Assembly (NCBI GenBank): GCA_020638955.1
Contig: JACKHO010000002.1
Location: 248,001 to 312,000, forward strand
Direction of reading: 5' to 3'
DNA: 64,000 nucleotides
Origin: Planctomycetaceae bacterium
GTDB lineage: Bacteria > Planctomycetota > Planctomycetia > Planctomycetales > Planctomycetaceae
The notes below the pieces were generated by a model. It saw only the letters and a list, made by a program, of their open reading frames with translations. It was not told the origin of the DNA and did no database searches. This document shows, in pieces, positions 46,518-56,883 of this stretch. The stretch's first letter is position 1. The number at the start of each line of letters is the position of its first letter. The translations under genes were made by a program, and so were the position numbers.

Positions 46518-47785
46518 CTACTTGATGTCGCGACAGAATTGTCCAGCGTCATCAAACTGCATGGGCTCTGGCCCCTGCAACACTTCGAGATCCGGTCGCG
46601 AAGCAAACTCCGAGCTGTAGGCCTCGCTGACGTCGACGGTCTCCAGATGCAGCGTGTCACGAATATGAATGACGCGGGCCTCTTCCGGTGGTGTCAGCCC
46701 AATCGTTTGCAACGCCGCGGCAATGGCCTCGTAGTCATTTTCGTAGGTGAGAGGAATCATGCCGGCCGTGGGATGTCCTGAGGTAATGCAATTGACCCCA
46801 GTGTAGTGCGCGTCCATTTGCTCGACGGCGCTCCGCAGTGTGAATTCAGCAAGGCCAATACCACAGGCGTTCCCCCGGGTGGCTTCCGTTAATCCTCGCA
46901 CGAAAATCCGTTTGCAGCGGGTGGTGTCCTGCTCCGTCGCGGCGTGATCATTGTACTTCCGGCCAATGACATTGGTGTCCATACCGGTCCCACTGATTTC
47001 CTTGCCGATGGCATCAACAATCAGGAGATCGCACTCATTGAATGGAAGCCGCGGCAACCAGTTTCGTGCCAGTTGCAGCAGTTCCTTTTCACGCTCATAG
47101 AACTCATTCGGGGCGACCGCTTCGATTCTCGCCGTTTCGTCATAGGCGTTTTCCACAATCGCCAGTCCGGCAACGACGCGGCATTTTTCAGCACAACTTC
47201 GGCAACAGCGCGAATGATTTGCTCGAAGCTGTATTCCTTAATCGCCTTGTGGTACGTCCACGCGCCGTTGTGTTTTCCCAGGCCGATGAGCATCATTTTG
47301 TGCAGGCCCGATTCAATGTCGCCGACGAACATGGTGTGCGGCTTAATTCTACCGACCACCATGACGTGGTCCGCCTCAGAGGCATGCTTGTCAAAGTGAA
47401 CGGGCACACCTTCCGCGAGTTGGCCAACGACCACTGTATCCATGGACGAACGAATTTCCACGCCCATTTCTTCAGCGGTAATTCCGTACCGTGCAATCAA
47501 TTCCGCCTGTCCTTCGGCTGACGCACCGCCGTGACTTCCCATCGCTGGAACGATAAACGGCTTCGCCTGCAGCGATTTGAAATGGTCAACAACCGTTTTC
47601 GTGATGGTTGCGATGTGCCGAATTCCACGTGAACCAGCGGTCACGGCCACGGTCTGGCCCGGTTTAACCGTCTCACCCAGATTCAGCTTTTCCAGTTCCC
47701 GCTGGGTTGCCGCGGCGACGTCATCAATGACCGGTCGCTCAAACGACTGCCGCAAGCGATACATGGAGGGGAGCGTTAAATCCAT
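46518..47785 (-). pseudogene. LarA-like (DUF2088) protein, single frameshift
   Basis: The sequence resembles the lactate racemase LarA/DUF2088 family: PFIVPAMGSHGGASAEGQ, RIKPHTMFVGDIESGLHKMMLIGLGKH in the N-terminal half and LAIVENAYDETARIEAV, LLIVDAIGKEISGTGMDTNVIGR, LTEATRGNACGIG and DAHYTGVNCITSGH in the C-terminal half. The halves are in different frames; restoring one missing base near 47178 (after VLKNA) joins them into about 422 residues. The characteristic His-rich nickel-pincer site cannot be confirmed by eye, so the substrate is uncertain. The gene starts at ATG 47785 and precedes the degenerate sigma-54-type regulator. Whether the frameshift is real is undecided. Confidence 0.8.
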
Positions 47786-47886
47786 AGCAGTCGTTTCCAG
47801 TGTGGTGAGTCAATATCTCTGGGTCATTGCATCAAATCATGTCCGCACAGGCAATCGGCGTCAATTCCCTGACCGGGTTCCTCTCA

Positions 47887-48023
47887 GTAGGCCGGACCGT
47901 AGGCCGCCGGAAATTGCCAGAACTGCAAACGACAACCAAGGATTCCAAAATTTGTCTCTTTGATGGACTGTTTTCCTGCGGCCGAAGTTCCGGCAGCAAT
48001 CCGTTTGCTTCGGTCCGGCCTAC
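47887..48023. repeat. Non-coding element bounded by 12-bp inverted repeats
   Basis: GTAGGCCGGACC at 47887-47898 and GGTCCGGCCTAC at 48012-48023 are exact inverted repeats bounding 137 bases with no coding potential. Inside, GCCGGAA and TTCCGGC add further pairing, so the whole element could fold as a large imperfect hairpin. The right end supplies the TAG stop of the esterase gene. It resembles a small palindromic intergenic or MITE-like element; no transposase is nearby. Confidence 0.6.
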
Positions 48024-49131
48024 AGGTGGTGAGGAACAACGAGAGTTTTGGCGATGACCGCGTAGGCCTGTTTGCGGCTTTCATCTGGAAAGTCATGAGG
48101 ACAATCGGGATGTACGGCCTGCAAATAGCCGGTGCGATTGTACAAGGCGTAAATGCGATCGGCTTCAACCACGATTTTCTGGACGCTCGCCATTTGGAAG
48201 TTGGAGTCTTGCTGCGGTGCGCTGACAAACACGCGCCGCGGGGCCAGTGCGCCAATGAGTTCGGTAAAGTCGAACGGAATTTCATCGAGGCGGTTCTGAT
48301 AGTCGGCCAGACGCGGCATGTAACGTGTTTGACACCATCCCCTTTCCAGCACCCAGTTCTTGGGATCGCCATTGTAGTAGTCGGTGAACGAATCGAATCC
48401 ACAACTCGACACGACCACACTGACTCGCGAGTCGAGCACTGCGGTGTAAATGGCGTTATGACCACCAAGAGAGTGACCGATGGCACCAAAGCCATTCCGC
48501 GAATCCACGTACGGCAGGGACTCCAGCAAATCGAGACCGCGCATGTTGTCCCACACTGCCTTCAAAGTTCCGCTTTCCCATCCGAGGGCATGCACGTCGG
48601 GCTGATAGTTCGCCAGCAACGGATAGCTCGGTGCCAGCGTGACATAACCTTGCTCGGCAAGCTCTTCGGCATAATTGCGATTTTCACGTCCGCCCAATCC
48701 GACTACGACTTTGTGCCCGACGGTGTTGTCAGTGGGATGCAAACAGAGGACGGCGGGAACTCGCTTCTCGTTCTCCAAGACCTGCTTGGGAATTAACAGA
48801 TAGGCCGGGACCCTGCTCCTGGCTCAGATGCATACGTGATCAGGCGTCGCACATACGAGCCGCAGTCGGTTTCTTCCTCAACCTGCAAATCGAGAGAACA
48901 GCGTTTTTCGTCACCCGGCAACTTCCCCATCACTTCGAGCATGCCACTCACGACTTCTGCACGGCGTTGTTCCCAATCTGTGATGGTTTTCACGGGCTGT
49001 TGTTCGCCCTGTGCATTGTGAAACAGGAGCAGGTTCTTGGAAGGGAGTCGATCACCCGCCGCAAGCGGCGATCCCAATCCGAACAGGTATCCCACGGAGC
49101 AGGCAATCAGAAAACAGGCTGCACGATGCAT
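48020..49131 (-). pseudogene. Secreted alpha/beta-hydrolase (acetyl-esterase-like), single frameshift
   Basis: Predicted exported esterase of the dienelactone hydrolase/acetyl-xylan esterase type. The first part (start 49131) has a signal peptide (ACFLIACSVGYLFGLGSPLAAG) and runs to ITYASEPG. The second part continues in another frame: SRVPAYLLIPKQVL, AVLCLHPTD, the nucleophile elbow GHSLGGHNA, LAPRRVFVSAPQQD and HPDCPHDFPDE with a candidate catalytic His. Adding one base near 48817 gives the expected EPGSRVPAYLLIP, so a single-base deletion breaks the gene. Restored length is about 370 residues. The C-terminus and its stop codon overlap the 12-bp inverted repeat at 48012-48023. A natural substrate cannot be read from the sequence. 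Confidence 0.83.
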
Positions 49132-49230
49132 GAGCGTTCCCAGTGAAAACCTTTTGCGGTGGCTTCACACCCTACAGATGTCTGAGCAATTGAACTAAGT
49201 ATTCCGCAGTCCTACGCGCCGCGTCAATTC

Positions 49231-49273
49231 ACCCAAAAGGAGAAGCCGCCAGCACACGGGGTGCACTGGCGGC
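49231..49273 (-). terminator. Terminator downstream of dnaK
   Basis: On the reverse strand GCCGCCAGTGCAC and GTGTGCTGGCGGC (with two wobble pairs) form a 13-bp stem around a CCC loop (49245-49273), followed by TTCTCCTTTTGGG. It lies about 30 bases after the dnaK stop. Confidence 0.75.
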
Positions 49274-49301
49274 TGCGAGAGAAATCTGTGGTAACTTAGA
49301 G

Positions 49302-51188
49302 TTACTCTTTGCTTTCCACTTCGACGTCGATGACATCATCGTTGGCACCGCTGGAGTCGCCACCTTCAGGAGCTCCGGCAGCATCACCGGCCTGTTGTGC
49401 TGCATCATACATGTGCTTCGACAATGCATGCGTCGCCTGCTCCAGGTTCTCGATGGCCGAGTTAATGGCACCAGCGTCTTCACCGTTAATGGCATCCTTC
49501 ACCTTCGCGATGGCCGCATTAATGGCTTCCTTCGAAGCGTCATCGAGCTTGTCCTCGTGCTCTTTGAGCAACTTCTCGGTCTGGTAGGCGAGTTGATCAC
49601 CTTTATTACGAGCTTCGGCGAGCGAACGCTTCTTCTTGTCTTCGTCAGCGTGAGCCTCGGCGTCGCGTCGCATTGTCTCGATTTCGTCATCAGACAATCC
49701 ACTGGACTGCTTGATTTCGACCTTATGCTCCTTGCCGGTCGCTTTGTCTTTTGCGGAGACGCTCAGAATTCCGTTCACGTCGATGTCGAACGTGACGTCA
49801 ATTTGCGGAACACCGCGCGGGGCCGGAGGAACGGTCAGGTCGAACTGATCGAGGAAACGGTTGTCTTCCGTCATCGACCGTTCACCCTGGAAGACACGCA
49901 CCGTCACGGCAGGCTGATTGTCCACAGCAGTCGTGAACGTCTGGGTTTCCGTCTTCGGAATGGTGGTGTTGCGAGCGATGAGGACCGTCATGACGCGGCC
50001 TTCGGTTTCAATACCGAGTGACAGTGGTGTCACGTCCAGCAGCACGACGTCTTTGACATCGCCGGCGATAATTGCACCCTGAATGGCGGCACCAATCGAG
50101 ACGACTTCGTCGGGGTTCACACCTTTGTGTGGTTCCTTGCCGAAGACCTTCTTCACCAGTTCCTGCACGACAGGGACGCGTGTTGAACCACCGACGAGGA
50201 CCACTTCGTCGATATCCTTCGGCGAAAGCTTGGCATCTTTCAGTGCCTGTTCAACCGGCTTGCGACACCGCTCCACAAGGGGATCGATCAACTGCTCGAA
50301 CTTCGAGCGGCTGATGGTCATTTGCAAGTGCTTCGACTGGAAAATGAACGGCAGGTTGATGTCGGTGCTTTGCAGCGTCGACAGTTCCTTTTTCGCCTTT
50401 TCCGCTGCTTCACGCAGACGCTGCAGCGACATCGCTTCTTCACGCAGGTCAATGCTTTCCTGCTTCTTGAATTCATCAGCAATGTAGTTGATGAGCACTT
50501 CGTCGAAATCGTCGCCACCAAGGTGCGTATCACCGTTGGTCGACAACACTTCGACGGAGCCTTCTTCGACTTCCAGGATGGAGACGTCGAACGTACCACC
50601 GCCGAGGTCGAACACAACGATTTTCTCGTCCTGCTTCTTTTCGAGTCCGTAGGCCAAGGCGGCTGCGGTGGGCTCGTTAATAATTCGGGAAACGTCGAGA
50701 CCAGCGATTTGACCAGCGTCTTTCGTGGCCTGTCGCTGAGCATCATTGAAGTAAGCAGGCACGGTGACCACAGCCTTGTTGACGCGATGGCCGAGATAGT
50801 TCTCTGCTGCTTCCTTCAATTTCAACAACACTTTTGCCGAGATTTCCGGCGGTGTCATTTCCTTGCCGTTAACGTCGATTTTGACGTAGTCCGTCGTTCC
50901 GCCCACAACCTTGTAGGGGACCATTTTTTCTTCGGACTGAACTTCGTCGTGACGCCGTCCCATGAACCGTTTCACCGAGTAAATGGTGTTGTGCGGATTC
51001 GTGACCGCCTGACGCTTCGCAGGCTCTCCGACGAGAACGTCGCCCTTGTCTGTAAACGCCACCACGCTGGGGGTCGTTCGCAGACCTTCCTGGTTGGCGA
51101 TGACCTTCACTTCACCACCTTCCATAACCGAGACCACTGAGTTTGTGGTTCCCAGGTCGATCCCAATGATTTTCTCTGAAACAGCCAT
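49302..51188 (-). CDS. dnaK: Chaperone protein DnaK (Hsp70)
   Basis: ATP-dependent chaperone. The 628-residue chain has the nucleotide-binding domain with IGIDLGTTNSVVSVMEGG (residues 8-25), TVPAYFNDAQRQATKDAG, INEPTAAALAYG, VFDLGGGTFDVSILE and VLVGGSTRVPVVQ. The substrate-binding domain has LLDVTPLSLGIET, FQGERSMTEDN and FDIDVNGILSVSAKDK, then the helical lid, and the chain ends in an acidic EVESKE tail. CAAGGAG lies eight bases before ATG 51188. No dnaJ or grpE flanks it, and I see no CIRCE element upstream. A terminator follows. Confidence 0.98.
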   Translation of the reverse strand: MAVSEKIIGIDLGTTNSVVSVMEGGEVKVIANQEGLRTTPSVVAFTDKGDVLVGEPAKRQAVTNPHNTIYSVKRFMGRRHDEVQSEEKMVPYKVVGGTTDYVKIDVNGKEMTPPEISAKVLLKLKEAAENYLGHRVNKAVVTVPAYFNDAQRQATKDAGQIAGLDVSRIINEPTAAALAYGLEKKQDEKIVVFDLGGGTFDVSILEVEEGSVEVLSTNGDTHLGGDDFDEVLINYIADEFKKQESIDLREEAMSLQRLREAAEKAKKELSTLQSTDINLPFIFQSKHLQMTISRSKFEQLIDPLVERCRKPVEQALKDAKLSPKDIDEVVLVGGSTRVPVVQELVKKVFGKEPHKGVNPDEVVSIGAAIQGAIIAGDVKDVVLLDVTPLSLGIETEGRVMTVLIARNTTIPKTETQTFTTAVDNQPAVTVRVFQGERSMTEDNRFLDQFDLTVPPAPRGVPQIDVTFDIDVNGILSVSAKDKATGKEHKVEIKQSSGLSDDEIETMRRDAEAHADEDKKKRSLAEARNKGDQLAYQTEKLLKEHEDKLDDASKEAINAAIAKVKDAINGEDAGAINSAIENLEQATHALSKHMYDAAQQAGDAAGAPEGGDSSGANDDVIDVEVESKE

Positions 51189-51602
51189 GATCTAGCTCCT
51201 TGTTTATTTGGTTGATCGCGACTCAGTTGAGGCGATCTTCGTTACGCGTTGTCTCGCCATCGACGATGCCCCCACCGGTAAGCAAACAGCGCGCCACACC
51301 TGCTGAGATGCTGTAACCCACTGTATTTCCATGACTTGCAGGCGGCACACTGCAATTAACGCTGCCACTTTGACACCGGTGAGAAGCCCAAGTGAATCTC
51401 GCAAGGGGCGCAAATTCTGGCAGTCGCCATCCCAGCAAGGGCATTCTGCCAGATCGAGAGCAGTACGATGACCACAGCCTGGTTTGCAATCGTCAGACTG
51501 TGCGAACATACTCACCAAACAGTTTTTGCTGATGCGAGTTGGCTTACTTACGACGTCGCATTTTTCTACTTCGAGTCTTTCCGCACACCAGGATTGCTGC
51601 CC
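51189..51602. other. Divergent region upstream of dnaK
   Basis: 414 bases between dnaK (leftward) and the NHL protein gene (rightward). AAGGAG for dnaK lies at its right-hand edge on the reverse strand. I looked for a CIRCE repeat (TTAGCACTC / GAGTGCTAA) and a clear heat-shock sigma promoter and found neither. A frame continuing upstream of the NHL protein to 51468 does not look coding. Confidence 0.45.
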
Positions 51603-52610
51603 ATGTCCTTTGTTTCTCGATCTCTGTTACTTCTGACTCTGACCCTGATAGCGAATTTGGCTGTGGCCGCCGATCCTGTTCGGATGGGAGCGGGTGCGAT
51701 GACCTTTGATACCGTGCCCGGCTGGGGACTCAACGAAGCGGGCAAATCAGTTCTGGGGCCAACGCACGGCGGTGTTGTCGTTGACAGTGAGGGAAACATA
51801 TACACGAGTGCGAACATAGGCGTGTTCGTGTTCTCCCCGGAAGGCGAGGTATTGCGTCGCTTTTTGGGCGACGAGTACACGGCAATTCATGACATTGAAA
51901 TCCGGAAAGAGGGGGATCGGGAGTTCATTTACGGAGCCCGCAACAACGGTGCGGAAGGACTGAAGTTCGACGCACAGACCGGCGAAATCGTACTCAAGCT
52001 GCCGTTCCCCAAGGAGTCGGGACTGGACCTCCAAAAGTTTAATCCGACTGCGATTACCGTGGCTCCCAACGGCGACATCTTCCTCTCAGACGGATATGCC
52101 AGCAACCATATTTTCAAGTTCGACAAAGAGGGCAAGTACCTCATGCACTTCGGCACCAAGGGGAACAACCTCAAAGAATTCAATACCGCCCACGGCATGA
52201 CCCTCGACACCCGCTACGATCCTCCACGCCTGCTGATTTGCGATCGGAATCACCAGCCGAAGGGTCGCCTGCTGCACTACGATTTGGACGGTAACTACAT
52301 CGAAGAAGTTATCACCGGACTCGGAATGCCAACATCAGTCGCAGTTCAAGGCGACTTTGTTTCCGTACCCGACTTGCATGGCCGGGTTGTCATTCTGGAC
52401 AAGACGAACACAATTATTGCTGTGCTCGGCAATAACCCAGACCCCGCCCTCGGTCGCAACTTCAATGTGAAGCAGGAGGACTGGGTCGAAGGCGTGTTCA
52501 GCGGAACGCACGGATCGTACTGGGACAAAGATGGCAACTTGTATGTCCAGGACTGGAACGTCTCCGGCCGCCTCATGAAACTGGTGCGTGTTCACCAGAG
52601 TCAGAATTAG
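51603..52610 (+). CDS. Secreted NHL-repeat beta-propeller protein
   Basis: A 335-residue exported protein: signal peptide SRSLLLLTLTLIANLAVA, cleaved about residue 22 before ADPV. The mature part has NHL-type repeats (HGGVVVDSEGNIYTSANIGVFVFSPEG, ITVAPNGDIFLSDGYASNHIFKFDKEG, PTSVAVQGDFVSVPDLHGRVVILDK, HGSYWDKDGNLYVQDWN), which make a six-bladed propeller. The form resembles planctomycete peptidyl-alpha-hydroxyglycine lyase-like or scaffold propellers, but no catalytic site is obvious. Start 51603 is chosen from the signal peptide; no strong Shine-Dalgarno sequence is seen. It precedes the multi-haem protein gene by 95 bp on the same strand. Confidence 0.82.
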   Translation: MSFVSRSLLLLTLTLIANLAVAADPVRMGAGAMTFDTVPGWGLNEAGKSVLGPTHGGVVVDSEGNIYTSANIGVFVFSPEGEVLRRFLGDEYTAIHDIEIRKEGDREFIYGARNNGAEGLKFDAQTGEIVLKLPFPKESGLDLQKFNPTAITVAPNGDIFLSDGYASNHIFKFDKEGKYLMHFGTKGNNLKEFNTAHGMTLDTRYDPPRLLICDRNHQPKGRLLHYDLDGNYIEEVITGLGMPTSVAVQGDFVSVPDLHGRVVILDKTNTIIAVLGNNPDPALGRNFNVKQEDWVEGVFSGTHGSYWDKDGNLYVQDWNVSGRLMKLVRVHQSQN

Positions 52611-52705
52611 TTTTAGCGCGTGACACCCCTGGAATTCGCGAAGACTTCTCGCCTGCGGCCTGCTATGGTGTGGTTGCAATTTGAGTGATCTGGCGGAGAA
52701 AGAGA

Positions 52706-55700
52706 ATGCGCTCACGTCCCTTGTCGACATCCCTGTTTCTGGTGGCCCTTGTTCTGTACAGCGCCGTTGTGCAGGCAGATGATTTCGACGAGTGGCGTGC
52801 CGGGCTGGTGGCGACGTACCGCAACGGTACTGCGTCCGTGCAGCGAGTCGAACAAACCGTGTTCGCCAAGGCAGCGAACACGGCTTTGCTCGAAGGGATT
52901 TCGTCAAATGGTGGCGAAATCGAGTGGGACGGATACCTTCTGGTACGCGACGCCGATTTGCAGTTTCATTTCTGGCTGCAGGGGGAACTGGAGGTTCGAA
53001 TTGGTGATCAGCTCATCTATCAGGGACAGCGTGCCGAGGCCGGTTGGGTTTCCTCTGAGCAGGTGACAGTCGACTACGGATTCCAACGCATTAACGTCAA
53101 ACTGAAGTGCGTGGACGCGAACGCGGAGTTGAAGGTTTACTGGTCTGCCGATTCGTATCCACTCGAACCGCTCCCCTCGCACCAGTTATTTCATGACACG
53201 GAAAGTGTCATCAACAACGAGCAACTGGTCTGGGATTTGGGCCGCCAGCATTTCGAATCGCACCGCTGCGACAGGTGTCATGCCATCAATCCTGAAACCG
53301 AGAGTGTCCCCGCTCCCGCACTTTGGGGAGTTACGCTGGGAATGAATCCCGTCTGGCTGAAACAAAAGTTGCTGAACCTGCACGCGGAGTCCAAAACGTC
53401 CAACATGCCGAACTTTGGCTTTACGGAAGAAGAAGCCGATGCCATTGCCGCCTATCTCATTGGTTTGGAGAGTCCCAGCCAACTGGTGAGTGTACCTGAG
53501 GTGAAACAGGACAAGAAGAATCCCATTCCCTCGGGTGAAGTTCTGTTGGGGACAGTGGGATGCCGTGGGTGCCACAGAGAAAACGTCACGCCGCTGACCA
53601 ATCCGTTCGCTGCCCCCGACCTGTCACACATTGGGGCCAAACGGTCCTCTGAATGGTTGGCGACATGGTTGTTTCGCCCGGAGCGATTGAACCCTCAACA
53701 CGAAATGCCGGTGTTCAAACTTTCGGCATCGGAGCGAGGGCAACTGGTCGACGCATTGTCGAAGCTCGGTCGGACTGACGACGTAACGTTCATTGGCGAG
53801 TCTCCAGACCGTCCGTCGAATGCACTGGTTGACCAGGGACGTGATTTGGTGAAGAAGTTTCGCTGTGCCAACTGTCACAAAATCCCTGCGATCGAGGCCG
53901 ACCGCCGCGGGATGTCGACACTTCGAGACGTGAAAAACTTCACGGGCGGTTGCCTGAGTGAAGAACCGAACAAGGAATTGGGACAACCCACGTTCCCCAG
54001 CGTTATTCGTCCAACGCTTCGGGTTTATCTGCAGTCACTTCAGAAGTCGGAGTACGAACCCGTTGCTGAGGCAGAACTTGGTCGACGTGTCATGGAGTCT
54101 CGCAACTGCCTGGGATGTCACGCGCGGGAACGTTTCCCGGGTAATGCGCACGTGGCACGCACAATTGCTGAACAGCTCGAAGGATTCGATGGCCATCCCG
54201 GCGAACTTATTCCTCCGCCGCTAACAGCCATTGGCGACAAACTGCTCGACAGCGCGCTGCAGAAGTCCGTCGCCGGAGAGCAGGAGGGATTACGTCAAAA
54301 CTGGCTGCGCGTGCAAATGCCGAAGTTTCAGCATGCGTCGGAAGATCGACAACGATTGTTGAGTTATCTCGTCGCGCATGACCGCATCCCCGACAACGCC
54401 CCTGATCCCCGCGTCACCAAAGGGATGGAAACGCTGGGAAAACTCGATGGTGTCAGCGAACAGCAGCAGACAGAGAATCTCACTCACGGTCGCCGTCTTA
54501 TTGGTGCCGGTGGACTCAATTGCATTGCATGCCATCAAGTGGGGAGCTACACGCCGCGAAATGTGGCACCGGGAGCACGGGGTTCCGATTTGAAACAGGC
54601 GAGCGGACGGCTGCGGCCCGAATTCTTCTTCCGCTGGACGCGGAATCCGCTCCGAGTGGTCCCCGGTATGGAAATGCCCGCGTATCAGCGGCCAGTGCCG
54701 AAGCTGTTCGACGAAGACATCACGCAGCAGCTCGCAGTCGTGTGGAATGTCTTGCAGGATCCAAAGTTCGAGGCCCCGACGAATCCCACGCAGGTCGAGC
54801 AATTGCTGGTTGTGGAGAATCCGGGCCAGCCTCGCATTGTACGAGACGTCTTCGAATTGCCGCAGCCCGAAGGTGGCTACGTCGCACGATCATTTGCAGT
54901 CGGGTTCTCAAACGGGCATGCGGCACTCTTTGATCTCGACACGCTCTCGGTACGCCAATGGACATATGGAGACTTTGCCAGCCAGAAGACCGCAGGAAAA
55001 AGCTGGTTCTGGGAACTCGCTGGCGTTAGCGTTCCTGAATTCTCCACAGCAAACACCGAGTGGCAACTGACGACGCCCAATGCAGATCTTCAGCTCTCGC
55101 CAGAGTCAATTAAGTCGACGCGCCTGCTCAGCTACCAGGTAGAACCCCATACAGGACATGTACTCCTCGCCTATGAAGTGGAAATTGCGCTCGATTCCGA
55201 ACAAACAATTCTGTTCAGTTTCGATGAGGTGTGGAGTCAACTGAACTCAGATGCTGCAGCGAATTCGCAAGGGTGGCAGCGTCTCATTGGAGTGAGCAAC
55301 CTTCCGGAAGGGTACTCGCTCAAGGGGATACACGGAGGCAAGCCGCTGCAGTCGGTCGCTGCATCGCCCGACTCACCCGTGGCGTTGTTTCAGATTGCCT
55401 ACGCCAGTCGCCTCTCGGGATACACACCTGCTGCACCGCCACAAATCATCACACAAGTCGAACCGGAGTCGGTTACGACACTCCCGGGATACATTGGTGA
55501 ACGATTGCCACTTCCTGCGGAAATTATGCCGACGTCGCTAGCCTGGACGGCGGGTGGTGATTTGGTCTTCACGTCGCTCAAAGGTCACGTATTCGGATGG
55601 CGTACAAACGAGGACGGCAGCAGAAAACTCCTCACCATTGCCGAGGGGCTGGCGGCACCGTTTGGGGTGATGTGCGATGGTAATGATTTACTCATCGCCC

Positions 55701-56841
55701 ACAAACCAGAACTGCTGCGATTAACCAACGTCACCTCGGAAGGTCGGTTGACTGGCGCAGCGCCTGACCATGAAGTCGTCGCCAGTGGCTGGGGTTACAA
55801 CGAGGACTATCACGACTGGACAACAGGAGCTGTCCGCGATTCTCGTGGAAACATCTACATTGCATTGGGGAGTGATTACGCACAGTCGAAGCGTCCGCAG
55901 TCGCAACAGAAGTGGCGGGGAGTCATTTTGCGGCTCGACTCAAATGGCCAGTTGTATCCGGTTGCCCGCGAGTTGAGGTATCCCGTGGGAATTGCCTTTG
56001 ACGCAGATGACAATTTGTACGTCACCGACCAACAGGGCGTACAAAACACCTTCAACGAACTGAACCACATTGTTGATGGTCATCGGTACGGCGTACCGGG
56101 TCAGGAAGACTTGCGAAATGAACTCTCGGGATTTGAAGGTGTTCCGACAGGCGATTTGGAAGAAAAGACTGGCCCTCGGTGCAAATTCCGCATCCCTGGA
56201 CGCGGAGCGTGAACGGTCTGTTTTTCTTGCCGAAGGAGGGTGCGTTTGCAGAGCATCCCTTCGCCGGTCACGGAATTGGCTGCGAATACAATGGCCGCTT
56301 CCTGGTTCGCATGAGTACGCAGGAAGTTGATGGCGTACGGCAGGGAGCTGTCTATCCCTTTACGAGACCAGCGACGGAGAACACATTTCTCGGTCCGATG
56401 TGCGGCGGTGTCGCTCCAGATGGAGACATCTATGTCGGAAGCATTCACGACAGCGGCTGGCTCGGTGGACTAAATACTGGCGAAATCGTACGACTGAAGC
56501 GCAGCACGGAACCGTTGCCCAACGGAATTCGAGAAGTGCGACTTGTTCCCGGCGGTTTCAAAGTGGAATTCGTGCACCCTCTGGGCAATGCCGATGACGT
56601 GAGATTTTCGATTTCCGCTTACACCCGGAAGTGGTCTGGTGCATATGCCTCTGAGGATTCCGAACGACATGAACCGAAAGTAACCGAACGCCGTCTCTCG
56701 AACGATGGTCGCGTTGTAACACTGTCGCTCGACCAAATTCGTCCACGTTTCGTGTACGAGTTTCGGATCACGTCGGAGAAGCCGGATGCGGAAATGTTCC
56801 CCGATTTTGCCGCCTACACAGTGCGCAAGTTGGCACCTTAG
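52706..56841 (+). pseudogene. PA14-like / five-haem cytochrome c / propeller protein, single frameshift
   Basis: A large exported protein (about 1,380 residues when joined). A signal peptide (STSLFLVALVLYSAVVQA) precedes a PA14-like domain (about 30-165, WDGYLLVRDADLQFHFWLQG). Five CxxCH haem motifs start at residues 188, 286, 387, 468 and 606 (CDRCH, CRGCH, CANCH, CLGCH, CIACH). A C-terminal propeller (WRGVILRLDSNGQLYPV, PVGIAFDADDNLYVTDQQG) runs into a different frame near 56178, continuing as VQIPHPWTRSVNG. One missing base restores the reading frame. Domain order matches the planctomycete cytochrome-propeller proteins thought to move electrons during degradation of organic matter (inference). 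GGAG precedes ATG 52706. Confidence 0.84.
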
Positions 56842-56883
56842 TAATGGTCAACACGTGCGAGCGTCTGGCAAGAGCAGCTTGCG

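Noticed and set aside
47786..48023. Insertion sequence with transposase
   Set aside because: Only inverted ends and 113 non-coding bases between them; no transposase frame is present.
50322..51140. A 272-codon rightward open frame opposite dnaK
   Set aside because: Antisense open frames opposite dnaK are common and this one shows no protein-like features.
51189..51602. CIRCE element or heat-shock promoter upstream of dnaK
   Set aside because: The consensus inverted repeat is absent and no -35/-10 pair stands out.
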